The translations under genes were made by a program, and so were the position numbers. Positions 25,787 through 36,599 of a DNA stretch of 64,000 bases are shown here, piece after piece. The stretch covers positions 62,001 through 126,000 of the forward strand of contig NZ_LKDW01000005.1 in the NCBI RefSeq assembly GCF_001401805.1, read 5' to 3'. The notes beneath the pieces are model-generated. The model ran no database searches. It saw only the letters and a list, made by a program, of their open reading frames with translations, and was not told the origin of the DNA. How positions within the stretch are numbered: the first letter of the stretch is position 1; each line of letters begins with the position of its first letter. The stretch comes from Pseudoalteromonas sp. P1-25 (GTDB taxonomy: Bacteria > Pseudomonadota > Gammaproteobacteria > Enterobacterales > Alteromonadaceae).

Positions 25787-25921
25787 ATCTAATTACATTT
25801 TAAACACAGTTTAATTTGCTCAGCATATTAACACGCATCTTAACTCGGGGTATATTACCTACAGGATGATTTATATTTGAATCAGGCATTATTAGATATT
25901 TTTTCCCAAAGGGGTAAAGTT

Positions 25922-26365
25922 ATGGGCACAGTTACGTGGGTAGGTTTAATTGTCATTACTGCTGTAGTGGCATTTTTTGTTGGTGCATTCGTTACTAAAA
26001 AACAATTTAAACAAGATGAATTAAAAGAACAAGCAGAGCAAGCACAAAACGCGCTTGAGCAGTATCGCCAAGATGTGGCTGATCATTTAGCAAGCACGGG
26101 TAAGCTTGTGAATAAAATGAAAGAAAATTACGACCAACTACTCAACCATGTTGAAGAAACTAATCAACTATTACTTGATGATAAAAACAAAGCCCCTAGT
26201 GAGCCGTTTTTCTCTAAAGAAACAACTGAGCAATTACAAGCGTCTTTAAAAGAACGCGAAGTTGACCGTTCATCTGCACAGGCACAACCTGCCGATTACG
26301 TATCGGGCGAGTCTGGTTTGTTTGCAGGACAAAATAGCGATTCAAAAACAGTAAAAGCCTCTTGA
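25922..26365 (+). CDS. zapG: Z-ring associated protein ZapG (YhcB, DUF1043)
   Basis: Starting at the ATG at 25922, which has AAGGGG about 8 bases ahead, gives 147 residues. A TTG start at 25877 is possible but lacks a site and adds an unlikely N-terminus. One membrane helix (GTVTWVGLIVITAVVAFFVGAFV) is followed by a long coiled coil (to about 100) and the conserved end DYVSGESGLF. The protein links envelope growth and division in E. coli. Confidence 0.9.
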   Translation: MGTVTWVGLIVITAVVAFFVGAFVTKKQFKQDELKEQAEQAQNALEQYRQDVADHLASTGKLVNKMKENYDQLLNHVEETNQLLLDDKNKAPSEPFFSKETTEQLQASLKEREVDRSSAQAQPADYVSGESGLFAGQNSDSKTVKAS

Positions 26366-26401
26366 TATACGATGCACGCTAAAATGTTAGTGCTATCTTG
26401 A

Positions 26402-26430
26402 GGAACTTTTTTTTGACCCCATAGTCTTTA
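26402..26430 (+). promoter_or_regulatory. Sigma-E-type promoter upstream of degQ
   Basis: GGAACTT at 26402-26408 matches the sigma-E -35 element fully, and TCTTTA at 26425-26430 fits the -10 element after 16 bases, the preferred spacing. Transcription would begin near 26436. Control of DegP/DegQ proteases by sigma-E is well known in the Enterobacteria. Confidence 0.65.
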
Positions 26431-26460
26431 AATGTAACAGCTTTATATTTAAATTCGAAG

Positions 26461-26482
26461 AGGCTGCTTATGCAGCCTTTTT
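26461..26482 (+). terminator. Terminator-like hairpin between the sigma-E-type promoter and degQ
   Basis: The stem AGGCTGC/GCAGCCT with a 4-base loop ends in five T. It is well placed to end the zapG message, yet lies about 25 bases after the predicted sigma-E start site and 33 bases before the degQ start codon, so it may also dampen degQ transcription. Confidence 0.75.
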
Positions 26483-26514
26483 GCTTTTCCTGTGATGTGG
26501 AGTACACCCTGACT

Positions 26515-27867
26515 ATGAAAATGAAATTATCACTTATTAGTGCTGCAATCTTATCTACGAGCTTATTATTAAGCCCTATGGCCTCTTATGCAAAACTACC
26601 TATTGCTGTTAACGGCCAACAATTACCTACACTTGCGCCTATGCTTGAGCAAATTACTCCAGGCGTTGTGAGCATTCAGGTTTCTGGGTCAAAAGAAGTA
26701 CGTCGTCGTGCAGACCCCCTTGAATACTTTTTTGGTAACCCTCAACCACGTAGCCAAAAACGTCAATTTAGTGGGTTAGGCTCAGGGGTTATTATTGATG
26801 CCGATGAAGGTTATGTCGTAACAAATAATCACGTAATTCAAGATGCCGAAAAAATGGTGGTGACGCTAGAAGATGGCCGTGAATTTGAAGCGACTAAAAT
26901 AGGTACAGATAAAGAGTCTGATATTGCATTATTACAAATAGATGCAGATGATTTAACCGCAGTTAAACTCGCTAATTCAGATAAATTGCGTGTCGGCGAC
27001 TTTGCAGTGGCCATTGGTAATCCATTTGGTTTAAGCCATACCGTAACCTCAGGTATTGTAAGTGCATTAGGGCGTAGTGGTTTAAATATTGAAGGCTATG
27101 AAGACTTTATTCAAACCGATGCGGCTATTAACCAAGGTAACTCAGGAGGCGCTTTAGTTAATTTAAATGGTGAACTCATTGGTATTAATACTGCTATTTT
27201 AGGTGCCTCGGGAGGAAATGTAGGTATTGGCTTTGCTATTCCATCAAATATGATGAAAAACCTAGTCGACCAAATTATTGAACATGGCGAAGTTCGCCGT
27301 GGCTCACTGGGTATTTCTGGCCGCCCACTTGATGCAGGCCTTGCAAAAGCACAGCAACTTGACGTTAAACAAGGGGCTTATGTTATGCAAGTAATGGATG
27401 ATACCGCAGCAAGTAAAGCAGGTATTAAAGCTGGCGATGTTATTATTAGTATTAATGGTAGCGATATTAGTGGCTTCCATGAGCTGCGTAGCAAAATAGC
27501 GACTTTAGGTGAAGGCCGTGAAGTTAAATTAGGTATTTACCGCGATGGCAAAGTAAAAACTATTAAGGTGACCCTTGATGGCGCATCGGGTGTAACAGCT
27601 GCAGGCGATGAACTGCATCCTGCATTCCAAGGTGCAACGCTTGAAAACGTGCAAAAAAATGGCACTAAAGGTATTGAAGTAGCCACAGTAGATCCGCGCT
27701 CTCCTTCGGCACGCGTAGGTCTTGAAGAAGGTGATATTATTGTACAAGTTAACCGCCAACGTGTAGAAAACATTCGTCAAATGAACAAAATTATCGAAGA
27801 TACCCAAGGTAATATTGTACTTGGCGTTAAACGTGGCAGAGAGTCTATCTTTGTACTTATTCAATAA
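26515..27867 (+). CDS. degQ: Periplasmic serine endoprotease DegQ (HtrA family)
   Basis: The ATG at 26515 gives 450 residues with a clean signal peptide ending near ASYA; the longer frame from 26470 begins inside the terminator hairpin. The catalytic triad is visible: His in VTNNHVIQDA, Asp in ESDIALLQI, Ser in QGNSGGAL. Two PDZ domains follow (about 255-345 and 360-450). DegQ is a trypsin-like protease and chaperone for misfolded envelope proteins. The degS gene follows behind a terminator. Confidence 0.94.
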   Translation: MKMKLSLISAAILSTSLLLSPMASYAKLPIAVNGQQLPTLAPMLEQITPGVVSIQVSGSKEVRRRADPLEYFFGNPQPRSQKRQFSGLGSGVIIDADEGYVVTNNHVIQDAEKMVVTLEDGREFEATKIGTDKESDIALLQIDADDLTAVKLANSDKLRVGDFAVAIGNPFGLSHTVTSGIVSALGRSGLNIEGYEDFIQTDAAINQGNSGGALVNLNGELIGINTAILGASGGNVGIGFAIPSNMMKNLVDQIIEHGEVRRGSLGISGRPLDAGLAKAQQLDVKQGAYVMQVMDDTAASKAGIKAGDVIISINGSDISGFHELRSKIATLGEGREVKLGIYRDGKVKTIKVTLDGASGVTAAGDELHPAFQGATLENVQKNGTKGIEVATVDPRSPSARVGLEEGDIIVQVNRQRVENIRQMNKIIEDTQGNIVLGVKRGRESIFVLIQ

Positions 27868-27894
27868 GTAACACACTATAAATAAGCAATAAAA

Positions 27895-27927
27895 ATAACA
27901 GCAGCACTTGCCGCTGTTATTTTTTTT
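27895..27927 (+). terminator. Terminator between degQ and degS
   Basis: The stem ATAACAGC/GCTGTTAT with a 10-base loop is followed by a run of eight T. It means degS has its own promoter or depends on read-through. Confidence 0.85.
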
Positions 27928-27967
27928 ATGCCATCATAAAGAATTGCTCACTAACAATAAGAATCTC

Positions 27968-29050
27968 GTGCTGAAATTACTAAAATTTGTACTTCCCCCC
28001 TTGTTTGTCGGTTTAGGTATCGCTTTTTTAGTGGTTTTTTTCAGCCCTAATATGCGCGCCTCTTTACTCCCTAATGTTCCCTTGCCCAGTGCTATGAGCT
28101 CAAATCATCTTAGTTTTTCTGACGCGGTTAAACGTGCTGCACCGTCGGTGGTAACCATTTTTTCGGAAAGTATTTCTAAAGAGCCTAGGTATAAGCAACA
28201 AAACACCGTTCAAGAGCTGGGCTCTGGGGTTATTATGACCCAAGATGGTTACATTTTAACTAACTACCACGTCATAAATAATGCAGATCAAATTTTGGTT
28301 ATATTAACCGATGGCCGACGCTTTTTTGATGTGCAGTTAATTGGCTTTGACACTATTACCGACTTAGCCTTATTAAAAATTAACGCCGATCACCTGCCCG
28401 TTATTCCGGTAAACGACAATTACACCACAAGTGTAGGCGATGTAGTACTAGCCATAGGTAACCCACTCAATTTAGGGCAAACCATCACCCAAGGTATAAT
28501 CAGCGCCACCGGTAAACAAAAAATTACCGATAGCCCTTACAACAACCTATTACAAATGGATGCCGCTATAAATGTAGGTAACTCTGGTGGCGCCTTAGTT
28601 AATTCTAATGGTGATTTAGTGGGAATTACGTCTGCGCAGTTTAAAACCCGTGAAAACCTAAATATCCAAGGAATATTTTTTGCTGTTCCCTATTCGCTGG
28701 CTAAAGAAGTAATGGCAAAGCTGATACGCCATGGCCGTGTAGTACGTGGTTATTTAGGGTTTGAAGGCACGGCTGTTGATAGCACAGGCAAAGAAGTAAA
28801 CGACAGTCTAACACCGGTTGCAGGCATGCGAATCACCAATTTAGACCCATTAGGCCCTGCATGGCAAGCTGGCATTGAAGAGCAAGATATTGTTATTAAA
28901 ATTGCAGGATTAAGCGTTGCCAACCCGCAAAAAGTACTCGAAAAAATAGGCAATACACAGCCCGGTAAAGAAATAGAATTTGAGCTGTATCGAAACGGTA
29001 AAATAAAAAAAATAATGGTTAGAGTTGCAGAACTCGAGACTAAACTCTAA
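27968..29050 (+). CDS. degS: Site-1 anti-sigma-E protease DegS
   Basis: A GTG at 27968 gives 360 residues, close to E. coli DegS (355); the longer frame from 27908 starts with TTG inside the preceding terminator. An N-terminal anchor (VLPPLFVGLGIAFLVVFF) replaces the signal peptide of DegQ. The triad is His in LTNYHVINNA, Asp in TDLALLKI and Ser in VGNSGGAL, followed by a single PDZ domain. DegS senses unfolded porin tails and cuts RseA, which releases sigma-E. Confidence 0.93.
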   Translation: MLKLLKFVLPPLFVGLGIAFLVVFFSPNMRASLLPNVPLPSAMSSNHLSFSDAVKRAAPSVVTIFSESISKEPRYKQQNTVQELGSGVIMTQDGYILTNYHVINNADQILVILTDGRRFFDVQLIGFDTITDLALLKINADHLPVIPVNDNYTTSVGDVVLAIGNPLNLGQTITQGIISATGKQKITDSPYNNLLQMDAAINVGNSGGALVNSNGDLVGITSAQFKTRENLNIQGIFFAVPYSLAKEVMAKLIRHGRVVRGYLGFEGTAVDSTGKEVNDSLTPVAGMRITNLDPLGPAWQAGIEEQDIVIKIAGLSVANPQKVLEKIGNTQPGKEIEFELYRNGKIKKIMVRVAELETKL

Positions 29051-29064
29051 CCAAAGTGACAATA

Positions 29065-29102
29065 AAAAGGTCGGATAGCAATACGCGTATCCGACCTTTT
29101 TT
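29065..29102 (+). terminator. Terminator of degS
   Basis: A 13-bp stem (29065-29077 with 29088-29100) with a T run lies 15 bases after the stop. The convergent murA message ends at 29198. Confidence 0.9.
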
Positions 29103-29197
29103 ATGTCTAAAGTAAACTGTCTTTAACCCAGTGTGCTTAATTTAGCGAGCAAGTTTGCCCTCACCTCAAAGCAAATAAATATTATTGCGAATGGGTA

Positions 29198-30466
<1,269 letters not shown>

Positions 30467-30470
30467 TTAA

Positions 30471-30737
30471 CTATTGAGGTAAAATAAATTTTTGTTCACG
30501 CTTCCACTCAGTTGGCGTAAATGCACGAATTGATACAGCGTGAATTGTACCGTCTGAAATAGTATTCATTAATGGGCCATAAACTAGCTGTTGCTTTTTA
30601 ACGCGGCTTAAACCGTCAAAGCACTCACCTACCGCAATTACTTCATAATGGCTACCATTGGCTTTTACTTTTACTTCAGATAATTGAAGTTCATCGCGTA
30701 ATAACGTTTCGACTTGGCTAGTTTCCATAACTCTCAC
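30471..30737 (-). CDS. ibaG: BolA-family protein IbaG
   Basis: The frame from the GTG at 30737 has 88 residues; the ATG at 30728 gives 85 and is the more usual start. The BolA fold is shown by [29 protein letters not shown], and the His and Cys positions fit binding of a 2Fe-2S cluster with a monothiol glutaredoxin. IbaG is linked to acid resistance and iron-sulfur handling. It is tightly joined to mlaB and precedes murA by 13 bases. Confidence 0.92.
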   Translation of the reverse strand: MRVMETSQVETLLRDELQLSEVKVKANGSHYEVIAVGECFDGLSRVKKQQLVYGPLMNTISDGTIHAVSIRAFTPTEWKREQKFILPQ

Positions 30738-31027
30738 TCAAATAAAGTTGTTACCTGACCTAATTGCATTAAATTTTGCAATTGCTCAGGTGGGTTTTGC
30801 AATTCAAGGCGTGTGCCCTGTTGCTTAAATTCAGCAAAAGAGTGAATTAACCAAGCTAAGCCCGCTGTGTCAACCCTCATGACATCACAAAGGTCAAAAT
30901 AGATGGTTTTATGCTTACTTAATGACTGGACGTTCAGAAGCGGTTCATTGCCAATTGAGCTGCGGGTAAGTTCACCACTTACCCTATAATGCTGCTCATC
31001 AACTTGGCTAATTGCCAATTTAGTCAT
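30734..31027 (-). CDS. mlaB: Phospholipid ABC transporter STAS subunit MlaB
   Basis: The 97-residue protein is one STAS domain with the hallmark [19 protein letters not shown]. MlaB binds the ATPase MlaF in the inner membrane complex. It overlaps mlaC by 8 bases, in line with cotranslation of the mlaFEDCB operon. Confidence 0.93.
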   Translation of the reverse strand: MTKLAISQVDEQHYRVSGELTRSSIGNEPLLNVQSLSKHKTIYFDLCDVMRVDTAGLAWLIHSFAEFKQQGTRLELQNPPEQLQNLMQLGQVTTLFE

Positions 31028-31700
31028 TGCTGTTGTTGCCTCTAAATTGCACAGGTAGCTGACTCTTTTGCTCTAGTAATTTGCTTACATGCGCAATACC
31101 CTGCTGGCGCAAAATACCTTGTAGCTCACTTTGTTTTGCATCAAGTAAGCTAATTCCTTCTGCAATCATATCGTATGCACGCCACTCGCCACTGCGATCT
31201 TCACGCACTTTAAAATCAATTTTTATGTCAGGTTTACCATCTTCAATGATTTTAGTTTTTACTACAACCACATCTTTTCCTTTAAATGGTTGTGCTGCAC
31301 CAAACTCAACATGTTGGTCTGTATATTGAGTAAATACCCCAGCGTAAGTTGCGACTAAATAACTTCTAAACGCACCAATAAATTCTTGGATGTCTTTTAT
31401 CGCTTTGGCTTTTTGCGCTTCATCTTTAATCGCACGTACTTTAGACACTTCACTACCTAATACGCGTAATGCTGCATATTTGTAGTCTATGTAAGGCATT
31501 AACTCTTCTTCTACAATAACACGAAGGTGTTCTTTATCTTTAACGATAAGCGGTTGATCTTTTTTAATCCGCTCAAAAGTATGCTCTGATACTTGGCGTA
31601 CCATTTTATTAGGATCTGTCAATTTTACTTCGGCTGCGCTAACACTTTGCACAGCAAGGGTTGCACCAAGTGCAATAACGGCTAAAAACTGTTTCAACAT
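31020..31700 (-). CDS. mlaC: Periplasmic phospholipid-binding protein MlaC
   Basis: The 226-residue protein has a signal peptide (cut near SVSA) and the Ttg2D/MlaC fold with YIDYKYAALRVLG and FKVREDRSGEWRAYDMIAEGISLL. It shuttles phospholipid between the outer-membrane MlaA complex and the inner-membrane MlaFEDB complex. The operon order F-E-D-C-B is complete here; mlaA is not in the window. Confidence 0.95.
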   Translation of the reverse strand: MLKQFLAVIALGATLAVQSVSAAEVKLTDPNKMVRQVSEHTFERIKKDQPLIVKDKEHLRVIVEEELMPYIDYKYAALRVLGSEVSKVRAIKDEAQKAKAIKDIQEFIGAFRSYLVATYAGVFTQYTDQHVEFGAAQPFKGKDVVVVKTKIIEDGKPDIKIDFKVREDRSGEWRAYDMIAEGISLLDAKQSELQGILRQQGIAHVSKLLEQKSQLPVQFRGNNSND

Positions 31701-31705
31701 AATAA

Positions 31706-32254
31706 TTACTCACTACCTTGGTTGAATAAAAACTGCCCAATTAACTCTTCTAAAACAAGTGCAGACTTCGTATCTGTGATTGAATCACCATCACCTAGCG
31801 CTTTGCTTTCTACGCCAAATAACTCATCGATTGCTTGATCTTGCGCGTTTTCGGTCACTGTTTCACCTAAACAGCGTTGCTCTGCTGCGTTAGGAGAAAT
31901 AACAGGGTGAATACCTAAGTACTGCTCCCCTAAAATTCCCGATGTTAAAATTGAGATTGAGCTCGTGTCTGAAAAACGACATAAATACTGTGCATCAATA
32001 GTCATATTGACCACAGGCAAAAACTCCTGCGGATGGACATAAATAGATTCAACACGCCCAATTACTACGCCGCCTACTTTTACCGGCGCGCGTGCTTTAA
32101 GTGAGCCAATATTTTCAAACTTTGCATTTAGCGTGTAGGTTTCGCCCGACCCGCTAATACCCGAATTAGCCACTTTAAGTGCTAACATTGCAAACGCTAA
32201 AATGCCTAATGCGACAAAAAAGCCAACTAAAATCTCTAATTTCCGTGAATTCAT
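31706..32254 (-). CDS. mlaD: Phospholipid ABC transporter MCE-domain subunit MlaD
   Basis: The 182-residue protein has one N-terminal membrane helix and an MCE domain (about 38-118; YTLNAKFENIGSLKARAPVKVGGVVIGRVESI). Hexameric MlaD forms a ring with a hydrophobic channel for lipids. The C-terminal ~60 residues carry no known motif. Confidence 0.95.
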   Translation of the reverse strand: MNSRKLEILVGFFVALGILAFAMLALKVANSGISGSGETYTLNAKFENIGSLKARAPVKVGGVVIGRVESIYVHPQEFLPVVNMTIDAQYLCRFSDTSSISILTSGILGEQYLGIHPVISPNAAEQRCLGETVTENAQDQAIDELFGVESKALGDGDSITDTKSALVLEELIGQFLFNQGSE

Positions 32255-32267
32255 TATCTATACCCTA

Positions 32268-33047
32268 TTAGCTGGTAAACATTACCGCTGTCAAAATAAA
32301 GTCAAACCCTAATACTGCCAGTGATGAGTGAACAACTGTTTCTGTTGTTGCTTTACTGATCCCTTCTGAGGTTGGAATACAATCGTAGCCCTTATAAAGC
32401 GCAATCCAGGTCACTACCATGGCAAATACAAAACTTTTGATCATGCCGTTTAATACATCTTCTTGAAACGATACTTGCGACTGCATTATCGACCAAAAGC
32501 TGCCGGTATCTACGCCTAACCAATCAACCCCAACTAAATGAGCACCGATAATGGCAACCGCAGAAAAAATAAGTGCAAGCAATGGCATACTAATAAAACC
32601 AGCCCAAAAACGCGGAGCAATAATGCGCTTAAGAGGGTCAATGGCCATCATTTCTAGTGAAGAGAGTTGTTCGGTGGCTTTCATTAAACCAATTTCTGCG
32701 GTTAGTGCACTGCCGGCGCGCCCCGCAAATAATAGCGCGGTTACCACAGGACCTAATTCACGTAACAAACTAAGCGCAACTAATGGGCCTAAGCTGTCTT
32801 CGGCACCATAGCCTACTAGTACGGTATACCCTTGCAGCGCAAGCACCATACCAATAAACAAACCCGACACCATAATAATTAATAATGATTGCGAACCAAC
32901 CATATAAAGTTGTCGTACTAACAGCGGTGTGCCTTTTTTAAAGTTAGGTATATTCCACAGTGCATTAAAAAGCATGGTGGCAGAGCGCCCTAATGCTGCA
33001 AAACGCCCTAGCGTTTTATGACCTAACTTTTGAAATAAATCCAACAT
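32268..33047 (-). CDS. mlaE: Phospholipid ABC transporter permease MlaE
   Basis: The 259-residue permease has about five membrane segments and the family sequences [22 protein letters not shown] and [32 protein letters not shown]. It overlaps the mlaF stop by one base. Together with MlaF it forms the transporter core that maintains outer-membrane lipid asymmetry. Confidence 0.96.
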   Translation of the reverse strand: MLDLFQKLGHKTLGRFAALGRSATMLFNALWNIPNFKKGTPLLVRQLYMVGSQSLLIIMVSGLFIGMVLALQGYTVLVGYGAEDSLGPLVALSLLRELGPVVTALLFAGRAGSALTAEIGLMKATEQLSSLEMMAIDPLKRIIAPRFWAGFISMPLLALIFSAVAIIGAHLVGVDWLGVDTGSFWSIMQSQVSFQEDVLNGMIKSFVFAMVVTWIALYKGYDCIPTSEGISKATTETVVHSSLAVLGFDFILTAVMFTS

Positions 33048-33874
33048 TAAGTGTTTTCTCCTAACAGCTCATCAGCATACGTTTGTGCTGGGTAATGAAA
33101 TGGCACAGGCCCATCCGATAACCCTTTTAAAAACTGCTGTACTAATGGAGATTCATGGTTTCTCATTTCATCCGGTGTCCCTGCCCCTATTACGCCTTGG
33201 TCGGCAATAATAATAACGTGATCGGCAATACTCATTACCTCCGTCACATCGTGGGTTACAATAAGGGATGATAAACCTAGCACTTCATTTAATGACTTAA
33301 TAAGCTTTACCAATACGCCCATAGATATTGGGTCTTGGCCGGCAAAAGGCTCATCATACATAATGAGCTCTGGGTCCAGCGCAATAGCACGTGCAAGTGC
33401 TGCTCGTCTGGCCATACCACCAGAAAGCTCAGAAGGCATTAAATCTTTAGCGCCGCGTAAACCCACTGCTTGCAGTTTCATTAATACGACTAGTTTTATT
33501 AACGCTTCACTTAACTTGGTATGCTCTCGCAGAGGAAATGCAATGTTGTCAAATACCGACATATCAGTAAATAACGCACCGCTTTGAAACAGCATGCTCA
33601 TTTTGGTTCGTGCCGCATATAACTCTTTGCGCGACATTTTAGGAATACTGCCACCTTCGAATAAAATATCGCCGGCGTCAGGCTTAAGCTGCCCACCAAT
33701 TAAGCGTAGCATTGTGGTTTTGCCAATTCCGCTTGGCCCCATAATCGCTGTTATCTTACCTTTAGGAACACTAAAACTCATATTTTTATATATGGTTCTA
33801 TCGCCTCGCGAAAAGCTAACATCCTTGACTTCTACTATTGATTGCGACAAGTCGCTCTCCGTAACAATGTTCAC
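33047..33874 (-). CDS. mlaF: Phospholipid ABC transporter ATP-binding protein MlaF
   Basis: The 275-residue ATPase has Walker [10 protein letters not shown], the signature [16 protein letters not shown], Walker [14 protein letters not shown] and the switch His in IVTHDVTE. It is the first gene of mlaFEDCB-ibaG-murA. The 230 bases to the divergent yrbG start hold both promoters. Confidence 0.96.
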   Translation of the reverse strand: MNIVTESDLSQSIVEVKDVSFSRGDRTIYKNMSFSVPKGKITAIMGPSGIGKTTMLRLIGGQLKPDAGDILFEGGSIPKMSRKELYAARTKMSMLFQSGALFTDMSVFDNIAFPLREHTKLSEALIKLVVLMKLQAVGLRGAKDLMPSELSGGMARRAALARAIALDPELIMYDEPFAGQDPISMGVLVKLIKSLNEVLGLSSLIVTHDVTEVMSIADHVIIIADQGVIGAGTPDEMRNHESPLVQQFLKGLSDGPVPFHYPAQTYADELLGENT

Positions 33875-34104
33875 TCGTGCTCCTATTTTAAGGGTTTTTT
33901 AACCAAGATGGAAAAAACAATTCGTAAGATTTTGTAATACGCCTACAAAAAGCGCTGTAAGGCTGAAGTAAATTGCCTTAACCTTTGCTTAAGCGCATAA
34001 AATTCGCACACTGCTATAGTAGACCCCACTCTTTTGCTTATACTTTCATGTTGGCTTTTGTTACTATTCGCGCCATCTGTATTTTGAACATCTGGCTTAA
34101 CATA

Positions 34105-35073
34105 ATGGTTACCTCGTTTGTTATTTTAATTCTTGGTTTTGCTGCACTTGTATGGAGCGCCGACCGATTTGTATACGGTGCGGCTGCGCTTGCTAAAAAC
34201 TTTGGAGTGCCCACTTTAATAGTTGGCTTAACGGTTGTTGCTATGGGTTCTTCGGCCCCTGAAATGATGGTGTCTGCATCGGCTGCTCTGGCCAATAAAA
34301 CCGACACAGCGGTAGGTAACGCGGTGGGCTCAAATATAACAAATATATTACTTGTGTTAGGGATAACCGCACTGCTGCGCCCGCTGAGTGTTTCCTCAAG
34401 TACGTTAAAACGCGAAATGCCGCTCGTAATGTTGGCATCATTGGCTACGTGGTATGTGTTTTCAGATAACTACTTTTCACTCACCGAAGGTATCGCCTTA
34501 TTAGTCGCTTTTATTGTATTTATTGGTGGTTTAATTATTGTATCCCTACGAGCTAAAAACCAAGATGATCCATTTGTTTCAGAAGCATGCGATGAAGTCC
34601 CTAATGATGTTCCCACTAAAAAAGCAATATTTTGGCTTATTGTCGGTATGGTTTTATTGCCTGTAAGCTCCCATTTTTTAGTTGGTTCAGCTGTCGATAT
34701 AGCAAAATACTTTGGTTTAAGCGATTTAGTTATTGGTTTAACTATTATTGCCATTGGCACAAGCTTGCCTGAACTTGCGGCTTCTGTTGCAGGCGTTCTT
34801 AAAAACGAAGACGATTTAGCGCTAGGTAATATTGTTGGCTCAAATATATTTAATATTCTAGCGGTATTGCCGCTTGCAGGTATTATTAACCCATCAGTGG
34901 TCGACCCATCACTTGCAAACCGCGACATACTTATTATGTTGGGTGCAACGCTTGCGCTTATTATTATGTCATTGAACTTTAGAGGTTCTCAGCGTATCAA
35001 TAGAGTAGAAGGTGGCCTATTACTCATCGCATTTTTGGCGTACCAAGGTTATATTTTTAGTCAAGTAGGGTAA
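34105..35073 (+). CDS. yrbG: Calcium/sodium antiporter family protein YrbG
   Basis: Starting at the ATG at 34105 gives 322 residues, which matches the family; the frame is open back to 33985, but that stretch (MLKRIKFAHCY...) would precede the first helix with no homology I recognise. The two inverted repeats of the exchanger fold are clear: VVAMGSSAPEMMVSASAAL with AVGNAVGSNITNILLVLG, and IIAIGTSLPELAASVAGV with ALGNIVGSNIFNILAVL. It opens the yrbG-kdsD-kdsC-lptC-lptA-lptB series. Confidence 0.93.
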   Translation: MVTSFVILILGFAALVWSADRFVYGAAALAKNFGVPTLIVGLTVVAMGSSAPEMMVSASAALANKTDTAVGNAVGSNITNILLVLGITALLRPLSVSSSTLKREMPLVMLASLATWYVFSDNYFSLTEGIALLVAFIVFIGGLIIVSLRAKNQDDPFVSEACDEVPNDVPTKKAIFWLIVGMVLLPVSSHFLVGSAVDIAKYFGLSDLVIGLTIIAIGTSLPELAASVAGVLKNEDDLALGNIVGSNIFNILAVLPLAGIINPSVVDPSLANRDILIMLGATLALIIMSLNFRGSQRINRVEGGLLLIAFLAYQGYIFSQVG

Positions 35074-35075
35074 CA

Positions 35076-36047
35076 ATGGCACAACTAAACTTTATAGAGC
35101 AAGGTTTACGCGTATTAAACATAGAACGCCAAGCGCTTGCGGATATTAAACAATACGTTGATGAAAACTTTAATAATGCGTGTCAGGCCATGTTTGATTG
35201 CCAAGGCCGCATTATTGTTATTGGTATGGGTAAATCAGGCCATATTGGTAATAAAATTGCTGCTACCCTTGCCAGTACAGGCAGCCCTGCTTTTTTTGTT
35301 CACCCAGGCGAAGCAAGTCATGGTGATTTAGGCATGATAACCAAAAATGATGTGGTTATGCTTATATCAAACTCGGGCGAAACCAGTGAAGTACTAAATA
35401 TTATTCCGGTGCTAAAACGCCTCGGTGCAAAAATAATATCGATGACGGGCAACCCGCTTTCTACTATGGCAACACTTGCCGATGTGCACGTATGCATAAA
35501 GGTAGAACAAGAAGCATGTTTGTTAGGTTTAGCGCCAACAGCAAGCACCACAGCCACTTTAGCAATGGGTGATGCAATGGCGGTTGCGCTTTTAGAAGCA
35601 CGCGGTTTTACCGCCGATGACTTTGCACTCTCTCACCCTGGCGGCAGCTTAGGTAAGCGATTGTTGCTCACTTTAAAAGATGTAATGCACAGCGGCACAA
35701 ACACCCCTATTATAGGTGTAACGCAAACAATTAAAGACGCGTTAATAGAAATGTCTGCCAAAGGGCTAGGCATGACTGCTATTGTAGATAACAATCAACA
35801 GCTTGCTGGCCTTTTTACCGACGGCGACTTACGTCGTATTTTAGAGCAAAAAGTTGATATACATAACACCGCTATTAACCAAGTTATGACTAAGTCATGC
35901 ACCACCGCCACGGCCGATATGCTTGCAGCAGAAGCACTAAATATAATGGAAAATAAGCGGATTAATGGTTTAATCATAGTTAATGAGCAAAACCAGCCTG
36001 TGGGCGCCTTAAATATGCAAGACCTCTTAAAAGCAGGAGTATTATAA
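35076..36047 (+). CDS. kdsD: D-arabinose 5-phosphate isomerase
   Basis: The 323-residue protein has an SIS domain (about 35-175; GMGKSGHIGNKIAATLASTGSPAFFVHPGEASHGDLGM) and two CBS domains (about 205-323). It converts ribulose 5-phosphate to arabinose 5-phosphate, the first step toward Kdo of lipopolysaccharide. It lies 2 bases after yrbG and its stop abuts kdsC. Confidence 0.97.
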   Translation: MAQLNFIEQGLRVLNIERQALADIKQYVDENFNNACQAMFDCQGRIIVIGMGKSGHIGNKIAATLASTGSPAFFVHPGEASHGDLGMITKNDVVMLISNSGETSEVLNIIPVLKRLGAKIISMTGNPLSTMATLADVHVCIKVEQEACLLGLAPTASTTATLAMGDAMAVALLEARGFTADDFALSHPGGSLGKRLLLTLKDVMHSGTNTPIIGVTQTIKDALIEMSAKGLGMTAIVDNNQQLAGLFTDGDLRRILEQKVDIHNTAINQVMTKSCTTATADMLAAEALNIMENKRINGLIIVNEQNQPVGALNMQDLLKAGVL

Positions 36048-36599
36048 ATGCAATTTGAAGATCTCTATCAACCGCTAAGCGATGATGCCAGAGCACGCGC
36101 CAAAAAAGTAAAACTACTCATATGCGATATTGATGGTGTATTTTCTGATGGCCGAATTTACCTCGGTAACCAAGGCGAAGAGTTAAAAGCATTTAATACA
36201 AAAGATGGTTTTGGCATTAAGGCACTGATCAATAGCGGTTTTGAAGTTGCGGTTATTACGGGGCGTCATTCAAAAATAGTGCAAGCTCGCATGAGCAGCT
36301 TAACCGTACAGCATATTTATCAAGGCCAAGAAGACAAACTTATTGCTTATCAAGAACTCAAAAACACTTTAAAGTTAACTGATGAACAAATAGCCTATAT
36401 TGGCGATGATGGACCTGACATGCCCGTCATGGAGCGCGTTGGTTTTGCCGTCGCAGTAAACGATGCGCACCCGCTAATTAAACGCTTATCGCATTACACT
36501 ACACAAATGCCTGGTGGCTTTGGTGCAGTGAGAGAGCTCACAGATTTACTCATGCTCGAAAACGGTATAGCACTTACTACACAAGGTACCAGTTCATGA
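36048..36599 (+). CDS. kdsC: 3-deoxy-D-manno-octulosonate 8-phosphate phosphatase
   Basis: The 183-residue HAD phosphatase has motif I LLICDIDGVFSDG (about 25-37), AVITGRHS and YIGDDGPDMPVM. It is a capless tetrameric C0 HAD enzyme that releases Kdo from its phosphate. Its stop overlaps the lptC ATG by 4 bases. Confidence 0.97.
   Translation: MQFEDLYQPLSDDARARAKKVKLLICDIDGVFSDGRIYLGNQGEELKAFNTKDGFGIKALINSGFEVAVITGRHSKIVQARMSSLTVQHIYQGQEDKLIAYQELKNTLKLTDEQIAYIGDDGPDMPVMERVGFAVAVNDAHPLIKRLSHYTTQMPGGFGAVRELTDLLMLENGIALTTQGTSS

Noticed and set aside
26470-26514. Upstream ATG start for degQ
   Set aside because: It lies in the loop of a terminator hairpin and would add residues before a good signal peptide.
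27908-27967. Upstream TTG start for degS
   Set aside because: It lies within the degQ terminator, and the GTG at 27968 matches the DegS length and anchor position.
33985-34104. N-terminal extension of yrbG
   Set aside because: The 40 extra residues precede the first family helix and contain promoter-region sequence; the ATG at 34105 fits the family.
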